Below are positions 1-10,651 of a stretch of 64,000 bases of DNA, in pieces. This stretch comes from Artemisia argyi (Eukaryota; Streptophyta; Magnoliopsida; Asterales; Asteraceae). Under the pieces are notes generated by a model. The model ran no database searches and was not told where the DNA came from. It saw only the letters and a program-made list of their open reading frames with translations. The position numbers were made by a program, and so were the translations under genes. Position 1 is the stretch's first letter; each line of letters starts with the position of its first letter. Location of the stretch: contig CM060709.1 in NCBI GenBank assembly GCA_030686995.1, positions 305,328,357 through 305,392,356 of the forward strand. The letters are read 5' to 3'.

Positions 1-519
1 GGCGTACTTACTTCCCCAATTCTATAAGCTCCTACTTCACTCCTATGTCGAGCCTGCAAGAAGCTCCTAACATGGGATCACTAGAATTCGCTTATGCATT
101 AAATACAACCATAAAAACCTAGTACACATCGGTTCATGTTTCTTAAGACGTTCAAGCAAGTTACACAATGGAGATCTGCCAGCTTTCTTAAGCCTAACAT
201 TGAAATCATTCATCCATTACAACTATAAACAAGCAATCAACCTATAATTAACTTCTAAGTTTCATTACATTTAAGCAAATACACAAGAGATCTAGCCTAG
301 CATGTTAAAATCAAGACAATCGTAAGATATATTCAAACAACACTTAGACATATTGAATGAATTCAAAGGATACTTATCTCAATTGAACATGAAGGGTTTC
401 AAGGGGTGAAAACCCTTGAAAATACTGTAAAAGTCGTGTTAGGGTTTATGAAGTTCGACCCTAAAATTCTCCTCCCTTTAAAATGAAAATTACAAAAACT
501 ATATATAGATTTACTAAGG
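1..519. other. AT-rich intergenic DNA, no gene recognised
   Basis: No frame of useful length and no recognisable protein motif on either strand. It could be the edge of an old retroelement, but no long terminal repeat, primer-binding site or duplicated target is visible inside the window. Confidence 0.4.
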
Positions 520-735
520 TGACGGCGTCAAGAAGAAAGTTCTGACATCGTCAACCCGCCGCCCATAAAATTCTCGGACTGCCTAGATCCAGATCCGACG
601 CCGTCATGTGTATTTCTGCTATGGGCCGTCACCACTTTTACTCTTGACGGCCTTGTATTGACGCCGTCACGTTTTCTCTGGGTCGTCATCATTTTTGCTC
701 CTGACGCCGTCATAAAATTGCTCTTGACGCCGTCA
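520..735. repeat. Degenerate ~22-bp periodic repeat built on TGACGCCGTCA
   Basis: Exact or one-base variants of the near-palindrome TGACGNCGTCA lie at 520-530, 543-553, 597-606, 659-669, 702-712 and 725-735. Half-matching versions (GGCCGTCA, GGTCGTCA) fill positions between them, so the late copies step by about 21-23 bp. The block is much more GC-rich than its surroundings. The core TGACG is the known binding core of plant TGA-type bZIP factors, but a decayed minisatellite explains the pattern equally well. Confidence 0.5.
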
Positions 736-1280
736 GGTACTGTTCCCAGCAAGGAAAATTTAAACTTTGCCGTTTTCTTCACTTTTATGCTCCAAAAACG
801 TCCAAAATGCTTCCTTTTTCAGAATTCACTCCCAAAGTACCTAAAATCACAAAAGGAGCGATTTAGGGGCAATATTTGTTCAAATAAATTCCAATTTCAG
901 CTTAAATGACCCCCTAAAAACGGATCATTTTTCGCCTCATCATTAAGTACCAAACAAATCCTTATGGTGATAGGCATCTAAGTTGTTGACATTGAAGAGT
1001 ATTGAATGTATCAAAGTGATTGTGCAAACCCTAAATTTGATGATAACCAATCTAATAAGTTATGGTGCACCTCACTGATCTAAACTTGCATTCCAACGTT
1101 CATGAACTAAAGACGATGCACAATTTAAGTTCCATTAACAAAACGAATAAATTAATGTCCGGAACACGTGAGCCATAGGCTCACATATAAAATAAATTGT
1201 ATTTACATGTTAACGCGTGTGACCCCATAGGCTCACGTATATCCCGAACATATATTTATTTGTGATATGGACATATCCCA
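736..1280. other. Intergenic, no gene recognised
   Basis: Only short spurious frames. The sole small structure is the hairpin TGAGCC-ATA-GGCTCA near 1168-1182, with a related GGCTCAC motif about 60 bp later. Confidence 0.4.
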
Positions 1281-2488
1281 ACATATAATGCTATGTCATG
1301 TGTGTCATCTATGCACTATTTCTGCTCTACTTTCTATTATGTCTTCCCCCTAAATATACAGTCACTTTAGTTAACCATATGTACTTCTCAATGGATAGAG
1401 TTCATTTATATTGTTTTATGTGGTTGAGATATGAATGATGAATCTTTAGTTGGAGAAAATCATCACGCTTCTACACGTCTACCTATCTCAATAGAGGTTC
1501 AAAATTTTGCAAGTGGTTAGTGCCTTATAATGGTCTTAGCCTTTTTTCTAATGGGTGGTGTGATGTGGGCCATATCAAAAGGAAAGGATGCATTAGTGTA
1601 GGACATTTTACACACTTGCTTGAACTCATTGTATTTTGTTAATGATTAATTACTAATATTATTAAATTTGTTTGTAGAAAAAAGTTCATTATCTGTAGCC
1701 GAGCAATGTGCATGGGCATTGGAAAATGTGGCGGGTAAAGGAAAAGAGTCACAAGATCTTTTATTTTTCAAAAAGCTTTATGTCCTCTTTGAAGAATGTT
1801 GTTGCCAGACAACAGTTCAACTGTCTGAACAACAACTTTGGCATTATCAAACTTAAACAAGGTTTTCAAAATTCTTTTCATGGGTAAGAAAAAACAATTT
1901 TGAAAACCTTGATTAAGTTTGATAACGCCCAAGTTGCTGTTTGGACAATTTAACTGTTGTCTGGCAACATCATTATTCAAAGAGGACATAAAGCTCCTTG
2001 AGAAATTAAAGTTAACTCCTTTCCCTTACCCGCCACATTTTCCAATGCCCATTCACATTGTTCGGCTACAGATAATGAACTTTTTACTACAAACAAATTT
2101 AACAATATTAGTAATTAATCATTAGCAAATTACAATGAGTTCAAGCAAAAGTGTTTAACATGTCCTACGCTAATGCACCATTTCCTTTTGATATGCCCCA
2201 CATCACACAACCCATTGGGAAAAAGGCTAAGACCATTGGAAGGCACCAACCACTTGCAAAATTTTGAACCTTTATTGATATAGGTAGATGTGCAGAAGCG
2301 TGATGGTTCTTCTCCAACTAAAGATTCACCATCCATATGTCAACCACATAAAACAATATAAATGAACTCTATTCATTGAGAAGTACATATGGTTGACTAA
2401 AGTGACTGTTGTATAACTAAAGGGAAGACATAATAGAAAGTGGAGCACAAATAGCGCATAGAGGACACATATGGCATAGCATTATATA
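1281..2488. repeat. Long near-perfect inverted repeat (foldback), ~0.6-kb arms
   Basis: The left arm (about 1281-1873) is the reverse complement of the right arm (about 1896-2488), with a loop of about 22 bp (1874-1895). The match is clearest at the centre (CAAGGTTTTCAAAATT at 1858 against AATTTTGAAAACCTTG at 1896) and is still readable at the outer ends (ATAATGCTATGTCAT against ATGGCATAGCATTAT). A handful of mismatches separate the arms. The small open frames inside read the arms in both directions and share no known domain. A transcript would form a very long hairpin, so this may be a foldback transposon or a small-RNA source. Confidence 0.75.
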
Positions 2489-2546
2489 GTAATTCACTAC
2501 TAAAGGACACATATGACATAGCATTATATAGTAATTCACTACTAAA
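2463..2546. repeat. Two tandem 42-bp units
   Basis: Units at 2463-2504 and 2505-2546 start with GGACACATATG and end with TCACTACTAAA; they differ at one or two positions. The first unit overlaps the outer end of the right arm of the long inverted repeat. The left arm has no doubled counterpart, so the duplication happened after the inversion. Confidence 0.8.
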
Positions 2547-3736
2547 AGTTGAATCATACAATACCAATAGATTCCCAACCAGAGTGACCATGCTCAAATC
2601 TATTAAAACTATAATGGTTTTCATAAAGTTCAAAAAATGCCTTTTTTCATCTTAGAATTTAACCTTCTCCCCTAAATAAGTCATACTTGGTTGATAAGAC
2701 AAAGATGACTATGCAACTCTCTTTTCTATTGAGAATCCAAAGTTAAAATATCATATCTATTATGGCCATAGAACATGCATCACTTTCGACTATCAACATT
2801 ATATAAAGGCCTGTTAAATCATGCAGCTTTATAGTATATAAATTCAAAAAAGCAAAGTAAATGAATCTTCGGTAACCCAATCAAATATTTGCCAAAATAT
2901 GCTATAACCTAAGAAATTTACCAAAAAAATGAACACTTAAACACATGCGGCATACCCTTCTAGGTGATCAATCAAAGATCTTGATGCAAGACAACATGTC
3001 CTAAATTACGGAACATGCACTAAGTATATTTAAAAGAACATGCACTTAGTATATTGAGTAAAAAGCTTAGCAAACCATTTAATTCTATTTAATTATTTTC
3101 CATAACATATGTTGTTAATTCCAACATTCTCGGTTTCAACATTTATTTCTTTTGAGTTACTCCCACCAAATAAGGTAATTAACAAATTAGAGGGCACTAA
3201 AGACTAAACTGTTAATAAACCTAAAACTGGTGTTAATAATTTCAAAATATATAGAAGTTAAGTTCAAAGTTTATGACCCATTACCTATGTCCATCTTGTC
3301 ACCTACGTGTCATACGTACCTTAAAATACTAATATTATCGAATCAGCTTCTACAAATTGTCAAAATGTCACTACATTCTATTTACTCATAATAGAAATCA
3401 CCTAAATATCTTGACTTTCAAGTAAAAGCTTCTCAAACTCCTGGTCTTTGTAGTTCTTAAACAAACATGCATTCACGAACACAATGTCATGACGCATATA
3501 GTGATTGATTTATACATTATGGATGCAGCGAATGAGAAATTAAGCGTCTTTAAGTTACCAGAATTGTTTATTTTTGTTAGTAAAAATGAAGAGGGTGAGA
3601 ATAAACAAACCTCACTCATGTGAAAAATTAGAAGCAGACGGTCTGTTACGCTTCAATACAATAATTGTCATCTGTTATGATCCACATACACCTCTTAGAA
3701 GAGCTTGGAATAAACACTAAACAAATATAGAACAAA
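2547..3736. other. AT-rich intergenic, no gene recognised
   Basis: No coding signal and no clear repeat borders. Only low-complexity AT-rich sequence is visible. Confidence 0.4.
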
Positions 3737-3935
3737 CACTACAAGAAAAAAGACTTTCAGTGACACACAAAAAGTGTCAGAAAATGTCTAAAAAAGTGTC
3801 ACTAATTAATTTTTTTTCACCTTCACTTATAAAAAGTGTCATTAAAAGTCCAGGCGGTAAAAGTATATAGTGACACAGTTTTCTGACACTTAATAGTGTC
3901 AGGATAGTGTGAGCCTGTCACACTATAGGCTACTA
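3737..3935. mobile_element. CACTA (CMC/EnSpm)-like terminus
   Basis: It starts with CACTACAAGAAAAAAGAC, the usual terminal motif of plant CACTA elements. About 200 bp follow that are rich in short inverted AGTGTCA/TGACACT copies (near 3759, 3775, 3798, 3836, 3874, 3891), which match the subterminal repeats that the transposase binds in this superfamily. I could not find the matching right end, so this is a solo terminus or a heavily decayed element. The minus-strand Thr/Ser/Gly-rich reading around 4540-4620 might be a transposase remnant, but I cannot confirm it. Confidence 0.5.
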
Positions 3936-5515
3936 GTAAAGCAACCGGTATGTACTCTTTATACATACATCTTAGGCTTGCTATATTCATTCCAAATTAA
4001 TTAACACATACAAAAAATTAGAGTAAAACCTATTTATTAATTCAACTATATATCGATATAGACCAAGTATTTGCCTAACCACAAACAAGAAACGAACATC
4101 TTTCTCAAATATGGAATGCAAGTACAATGATTATCGCAATTCAACTAAATATAACCGAGCTAAAAAAACAGAGATGGAGAGACGATAGGCATGCTTGGAC
4201 TTCGCAATCCTCATGTCGCTTAATTCCTCATGTTGCTTAATTGTTTCCTGTAAATACTGCACAAGAGTAAGATTTTCATCATCATGAGTTGAAAACAATA
4301 ACTGGGTCAAAAAACAATACAATAACAGGTCATTTTGGTCAAAAACAATAACAGGTCAGTGGGTCAAAATATTTAACATTCAAACTAGAATCATATAATA
4401 GCTTTTCACCCATCCAAAACCCATCCAATTTTCTACAAGTGTGAACTAAACAGACCCTACCACCTTCACCCGAAACAAGCCTAAACTAGATTGAACATGT
4501 ATAATTCTTTGACATACACAAATGCCTGAATTGTGAGTTCTGATGGTGAGTCGTATCAGAAGCTGCACCAGAAGTTGTACCAGATGCTGCAGAAGGTATA
4601 CCAGAATTTGTACTCAGGATTTAGCCACCTCTCACCCTCTAAAATAAGCCAATGAATCTTCTCACACGTAGTCATGATTTCTCTCATTGATGCATCCACC
4701 ATTGTCTTTTCGGTATCACGTGACGAGACTCTAAAATAATATATATATGGCTTTATGTTTCGAAAATTGAGTATGATTTGTGAAATGGATACTGAAAACT
4801 ATAAGCTTGTTCATCTGAAAATGTGAACTAGTTCAATTTCATCAAACACCTCATCTTCATTAAATAAACACCTTTTTCGTAGATTTTGAAGTCAACTTCT
4901 AAATTTGACTACCCAAAAAATAGATTGTCGTTTTTACTCATTCACATAGAAGTCAACTTCTAAATTTGACTTTGTAAAATGAATATTAGGCAGGGTTTCA
5001 TATTATTACGGTGAATGGAAGAGCATAGTATATCATAGTTAGTTCATTTATCTCGAAAATATAGACTGACAACCTTCATGCCAACAAACTTAAATACTTA
5101 CAAATTAAAAAGATGACCAGCTTGTGAATTTTAAGAAGTAAATTTCCTTTTCCTCGTTAGGAATGTGCAATAGAGACCATGCGAAAGAAACAACCATTGT
5201 AGTAGTAGGATCTCAATGCTTATAACCTTGCCCAAAACCAACAGAAGACAATATGTTGATAACACAAAACTTGCAGAAACACAGTCGCTAATATAACAAG
5301 CACATTTCAAGGAAAGCATACATACCATTACGTATGGAATCCAAATCATCAAACCGGAAGACTCATGCAAAAACCATAATCTATGTTATTCACTAGTCAC
5401 TCACTAACGCATTGGGTAGGGTTAGGGTTTCATAATCTATGCATCGAATTAACCATTAGCAGTTATTTAATTCCAAAAATAATAATAAAATAAAAAAATA
5501 AAATTAAAACACACC
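3936..5515. other. Intergenic, possibly decayed transposon interior
   Basis: No intact coding region. Around 4555-4615 there is a short internally repetitive stretch (variants of CAGAAGNTGNACCAG). Several short frames are broken and show no recognisable domain. Confidence 0.35.
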
Positions 5516-5619
5516 TAACCAAAACACTCATCGGAAACAATCTCCGACCGCTTTAAACGATGACGTAGTGGATGATGGTGTGGCGGTCGGAGATTGTTTC
5601 CAATGAGTGTTTTGGTTAG
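5516..5619. repeat. Short hairpin element, ~36-bp arms
   Basis: The left arm (5516-5551, contains ACTCATCGGAAACAATCTCC) and the right arm (5583-5619) are inverted copies with one or two mismatches, separated by a ~31-bp loop. Loop and right-arm sequence of the type GATGATGGTGTGGCGGTC occurs again near 6627-6647 without a pairing arm. This fits a small hairpin MITE or a decayed small-RNA precursor. Confidence 0.6.
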
Positions 5620-6176
5620 TTTTTTTCTTTTTTCTTTTTTTTTTTTTTATTATTATGTTTTGTGTGAATTAGTTTTGTGAAGATACGAGAAATCGATCAT
5701 CTTTTTTTTCTTTATTTACTACGAATAACTTGAGGCCCAAGTTTAACCTATAGCTTGGTTTCCTTTTATATGAACAACGCCGAAAGACTTCTAAGCCGGG
5801 TTTTCGGTCAGTAGAATGTAGATATTTATCGCGCGTTACCATCTAAATAAAACATTTAATTAGTGACCAATATTTTTTATTATACATTTTTCATGACAAT
5901 AACTTTAGATATGACAAAAAGTTTAAATTAAAATAACTTTTAAACAATGGTAAATTATTTCATAAAATATACTTGTGCGAAATTGTGCCAACATAGATTC
6001 CGTAGTGATTAATAGTATGAAGATGAATGTCAAAGAGGTTGGTAATGACTTATATTCGCCATTAGTTAATAAATGGTGTGATAAAATTAATTGCATTTTA
6101 TACGCCAAAAAAGCTACACTTCCTAATCACAAAATATGATATTTTATTTTTGAAATGTTTTCACCATATCAATCAA

Positions 6177-6253
<77 letters not shown>

Positions 6254-6811
6254 TAAAGTTACATTTATCTATCTTGTTACTATTATCAATATTATGTATT
6301 ATATTTGTTTCACATAGATATAAAATATATGTAAAAAAAGGACTCACAAATATTATATTTTCCTATATGTATTGTTCACATTTTCTTTTTAGTTTGCTTC
6401 AAATTAATTGTCCACTTTCATAAATAGATAGAGAATATAAATCAAGTTTTTATTACAAACTTTAAAAAAGGTTATAAATTAACTGTTTAAGGATAAAATT
6501 GTCTTTTCTGTAAAATTAAGAACGAGAAAGATGTAACGGTTTTTTCCTTAACGTGTTTGTTTCTGTATGTGGACAATTATTTTGAAACGGAGACAGCAAT
6601 AGCATGTGATTTGAATGGTGACGTAGAGGATGATGGTGTGGCGGTCAAAATAATAAATTTTCATATTTGCCACATATAAGTTTTAAGGATTGATATGATG
6701 GATCAAAATAATAATTAGGAAAAACTGTGTGTTTCATTTATGCGGTTTACTAAAAATCACGCTCACCATTCTTATTTGATAAAAATTATACCAGTAATAC
6801 CTAATTTTTAA
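5620..6811. other. AT-rich intergenic with an (AT)n microsatellite
   Basis: An uninterrupted AT dinucleotide run spans 6179-6251. The Tyr-Ile-alternating frames on both strands come from this run and are not genes. The rest is AT-rich and featureless. Confidence 0.6.
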
Positions 6812-7830
6812 GGGTTAATGACATTTAATAGCAACATACTTTTTTATTGTTCAAATATCATATACGAACCCAAAAAATACCACAATACTCATCCAACTTT
6901 CAAATTTTGTTTCATTATCATAGATTTTAGAGCCATCTCTTTGCAGCGTCAGTCCTTTTGACTGACGACCATTCGTAATTAACTCAAAAATGTGTTTTTC
7001 TTACTTTTTTTTCCTGTTCTCTTACGTTTTCATATGTTTTTATGTTTTTATACGTTTTCACCCGTTTTCTTATGTTTTCATACGGATTTTTTTGTTTTTA
7101 AACGTTGTTGTCCGTTTTCATACGTTTTCAAGCGTTTTTATACGTTTTTGTCCGTCTTAATAAGTTTTATTACGTTTTTATACATACGTTTGCGTCTGTT
7201 TTTATACGTTTTCATCTATTTTTGTACGTTTTTTATGTTTTATCCATTTTCTTACGTTCATTTTATCCGTTTTTTATGTTTTACCCGTTTTCTTACGTAT
7301 TAGTCAGTTTTTATCTGTTTTCATCCGTTTTGCTAATTTTCATCCATTTTTAAACATTTTATATGTTTGCTTACAGACAAAAACATATGAAAACGTATAA
7401 AAACGGATGAAAAAAAAACGTAAGAAAACAGGCGAAAAAATATAAAAATGGGTAAAGACGTATAAAAACGAACGAAAACAGGCAAAACGGATAAAAACGT
7501 AAAAAACCGTATAAACGGATGAAAATGTATAAAAACAGATACAAACGTATAAAAACGGACAAAACGTATGAAAATGTAAGAAAAACGTATAAAAACCGAC
7601 GAAAACGTATAAAAATGAGCGAAAACATATAATGTGAAAAAGAAAACGTATTTTTAAGTTAATTATAAACGGTCGTTAGTCAAAAGGACTAGCGTGCAAA
7701 GAGATGACTATAAAACATATGATAATAAAACAAAATTTGAAAGTTGGATAGGTATTGTGGTATTTTTGTAGGTTCATATATGATATTTGAACAAATGATA
7801 AATCACGTTGCTATTACATGTCATTAACCC
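6812..7830. mobile_element. MULE-like foldback element with long terminal inverted repeats
   Basis: The left end GGGTTAATGACATTTAATAG is inverted at the right end (ATGTCATTAACCC at 7818-7830). Pairing continues inwards for about 180 bp, including the site around GTCCTTTTGACTGACGACC at 6951. The middle (6990-7640) is a lattice of ACGTTTT/TACGTTTTTA words on the left and the complementary AAAACGTATAAAAACGG words on the right, so the whole 1 kb can fold. It is flanked by AATTTTTA (6803-6810 and 7831-7838), an 8-9-bp target duplication as in Mutator-like elements. It has no transposase. Long hydrophobic Phe/Tyr-rich frames here arise from the T-rich words. Confidence 0.7.
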
Positions 7831-8015
7831 AATTTTTAGTTATTTTCATCGATAGTTTCTATTTTGAAAAATATGGATCATCTGTTTAATAAGTTCATGA
7901 AAACCAAAGTTCAACCATAAACTAAAATCTCAGTCTAGTAAGTTCAAGCTCCAACATTATTTAATACTAGGTCCAAAAGCCCAAACTAAAGAAAGTAAAA
8001 AATAAAATGTCCAAG

Positions 8016-9249
8016 TAGAGGTGTAAAAAAAAAGAACCGGTTTATTTTCAACCTGCCTGCAAAAAAAGAACCGGTTTTTTTAACCGGCCGAAAAAACAGA
8101 AACCGGTTTTTAAAAGAACCTGTTTTTTAAAACCGAGCCAGTTTTTTTAACCAAACCGGTTAGACCGGTTTTTTGTTTTAATAGCCGACTGGTTTTTACC
8201 GGTTATAATTGGTTTTTTTAAATAACCGGTTTTTTATTTATTTTTTTAACTTATTTATTTATTTATTTTTACAAACGGCGAGAGCTACAATCGAATATAA
8301 CCGAAGCTTCTAACAACCCAAGATTTTCCAAAGCTCTTCTCCTTGTTTGCACTAGAAAACTTAGTGAGTTTTTGAAAATGGAAAGTGAAGGTGATGGTGA
8401 AAGTGTGGGCATATACGGTTGTATATATGGACTAAGGAGGGAGTGTTAAGCTCTTGTGTACAACTTCACATTTATTGTTTTGTACGAACTTTAACACTAA
8501 ACAATGTGGTTTCCTTAAACCAACAAAGAGGATTTGGTGTGATTTGATGGTGTTCGATTGGCAGGGAATCAATTTACACATAAAGGAGAAGGCAGGGAAA
8601 AGAGAAGCTAGGGTCATTCATAGTGGTTTTTTTTTTTTTTAATAAGTTTGTATATTAGTTAGATGATTTATCCATAGAGTAAAGAGGTTAAAAGGAATAT
8701 ATGTTTAGTCAAAATATATAAAATGTGTTATATTTGTGATATAGGCGACATTATGAAAAATGACCTTTGATTTTTACGAATTATATCGTAAAGAAGGTCA
8801 AGACTAACCCTCAAATCCGTGGAAGTATGTGTATGCTTGAAAGATCATGAAATATCGTTAGATGGTCCGATATTTCCGGTGTATTTTTTAAATAAAAGTT
8901 ATGATTGTATAACTGTATTGTTTAAATAAAAGTTATGATTGTATAATAGTATGTTTCCGGTGTATTGTTTAATTAAATGTTTGATAATTAACAAATTTAT
9001 TAAATAAATGTTCGAAGTTTTAGTAAATTCCGAAAAAACGAACCGGTAAATAACCGATAAAAAAACTGAATCCGAACATTTATAACCGAAAAAGATCGAA
9101 ACGATAAAAAACCGATTCCAAAAATTTATAACCGAAAAAAAACCGATTCCGAATATTTATAACCGAAAAAAATCGATTTCAGAAAAACTAAAAAAAACCG
9201 AAACCGGTTTTTAAAAAAACCGGTTTTAACCGATTTATTTGCACCTATA
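8016..9249. mobile_element. Non-autonomous hAT-like element
   Basis: The ends TAGAGGTGTAAA and (inverted) TATAGGTGCAAA match at 10 of 12 positions. Flanking 8-mers TGTCCAAG (8008-8015) and TCTCCAAG (9250-9257) look like a target duplication with one later change. Unit 2 has the empty site (one TCTCCAAGTG, about 29232-29241). Both subterminal zones (8036-8240 and 9037-9235) are packed with [15 protein letters not shown] words in mirrored orientation, the expected arrangement for transposase-binding repeats. No transposase is encoded; the few short frames inside have no domain. Confidence 0.8.
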
Positions 9250-9882
9250 TCTCCAAGTGCATAGTCTTTCTATATATGATTTTGAGCTTATTAGCCGGGC
9301 TTACAAGCTCTAATAAAGATTTTTTTCCAATAAAATCAATTTTAGCGGCTTGTAACTTGACCTTATGACTTAATTCAGGGCATAAGCTCAATGAGCTATT
9401 GTTACAACTCACTAACCCCATCATTTTCTTCTTAATTCAGGGACAAACACAGTTCTACCACAGGAAGTGATGAGTCTTTCCATAGACTCTAAAGCACTTA
9501 TAAGATGACTCTCATAAAGTACTTCAATTATACTTCAGATATTTTTATTCAAATCTTAGTCGATCATTATTTAGCACCGAATTAGCCCAATGTTATATTT
9601 TGCCCTATCATATTTGACTGAAGAGAGATTACGAGTCAACAACAATTATTTTGTAGTTATGCTTGAACTACAATTCCACATAACTCCACTGACCCAACTC
9701 CCAACTTATTATCATTACCAATAAAAACAAAAACGAAGTTGTTAAAACACAAGCAAGCTGTAGCCTTTTAATATTTAAACTTAAGAAACATGTTTTAAAC
9801 TTATATAAGATACCCAAATAAATATATATGAATAGCATGTGTCTTGTATCAATTCGACTTGCTCAGTGATATAATTTAATTA

Positions 9883-10093
9883 CTCCTTTCATTTTAAAAT
9901 TATTGTCCCCTTTTAATTTTTTTGATTTTATACATGATGCAAAATATATGAACGGGTTGAGTTTTAAATATATTTTTATTGGTATAATTTTTATCAAGTA
10001 TTGTATAACACAAACAAAAATATTTATAGTCAAAGTTGAGAAACAAAAGACCGAAAAAGTCAAATGAGGAAAATAGTTTTGAGACGGAGAAGG
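9883..10093. mobile_element. Stowaway-like MITE
   Basis: 211 bp between TA dinucleotides (9881-9882, 10094-10095). The left end CTCCTTTCATTTTAAAATTA and the right end AGTTTTGAGACGGAGAAGG are imperfect inverted copies of the CTCCNTC...GACGGAG type. The corresponding place in unit 2 (AATTAATTAGTTTTTA, near 31992-32007) lacks it, so it inserted after the duplication. It lies about 560 bp upstream of the FAD2-1 start codon. Confidence 0.75.
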
Positions 10094-10222
10094 TAGTTTT
10101 TATTATGAATAGAAAATAATGATCAACTTTATACTTTATCATATAAATTTGACATGTTTAGCAATAAAATATAACTTTAAATAGAAATAATGATTATCAT
10201 CCCACGTTCAGTTTTTACTAAA

Positions 10223-10382
10223 ACTGCGTTCTCAAGAAAAAAATAAAACGAAAGTTAAAGTAAAGTAAAGAAAGTGAGAGGAAGAAAAGTAAAATTCGAG
10301 TGAAAGTTTTAAAAGCAAAATCCTCTATCTTTTATCCATTTACTTTCACTTTCATTCTTAAAAAAAACTTGAGAACACAATT
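10223..10382. mobile_element. Small MITE with GTTCTCAAG inverted ends
   Basis: 160 bp with ends ACTGCGTTCTCAAG and, inverted, TTGTGTTCTCAAG, bracketed by TAAA on both sides. Unit 2 has one TAAA and no insertion (CACTAAATAAAG near 32128). The interior is purine-rich (AAAGTAAAGTAAAG) and then pyrimidine-rich (TTTACTTTCACTTTC), so it is itself foldable. It is the second unit-1-only insertion upstream of FAD2-1. Confidence 0.65.
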
Positions 10383-10508
10383 TAAATAAAGTTTTGTTAG
10401 CACACAAGCTGCTCAAAATAAAATAAAAAACAACATACCTACATGATACATACCGTGAAGAAAAATACACTTTATTCAGCCGACGGTTTGGACTACATCA
10501 CATCTCAT

Positions 10509-10516
10509 TATAAATA
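10509..10516 (+). promoter_or_regulatory. Probable TATA box of FAD2-like gene 1
   Basis: TATAAATA 143 bp upstream of the start codon, in a context shared with unit 2. The spacing fits a short leader without a 5'-UTR intron. Many plant FAD2 genes do have such an intron, so a more distant promoter cannot be excluded. Confidence 0.5.
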
Positions 10517-10651
10517 TCATTCAATTGGACTACATCTCATATTCTCATTATAACACAAATATACATTTCTCTATAGAGTTGATCTTTTTCTTTGCCTTGA
10601 ACTTTATGTTCTTGTACTACTAACTATTTTCAAGTTATCAAATTTCTAAAT

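Larger units (their letters stand above)
9250..10651. other. Upstream region of FAD2-like gene 1
   Basis: It aligns with 31553-32393 of unit 2 apart from two unit-1-specific MITEs (separate entries) and a rearranged leader. In the leader the text CTCATTATAAATATCATTCA is followed by a second GACTACATCTCAT...TCTCATTATAA stretch. Unit 2 instead has unrelated sequence ending CACCAACCTAAGTAACACAA. No gene lies in the interval. Confidence 0.6.

Noticed and set aside
6078..6347. Open frames on both strands with alternating Tyr-Ile
   Set aside because: Translation of the AT microsatellite; no flanking coding signal.
6992..7628. Long Phe/Tyr/Leu-rich frames that look like membrane proteins
   Set aside because: They arise from T-rich repeated words of the foldback element, and mirror-image frames exist on both arms.
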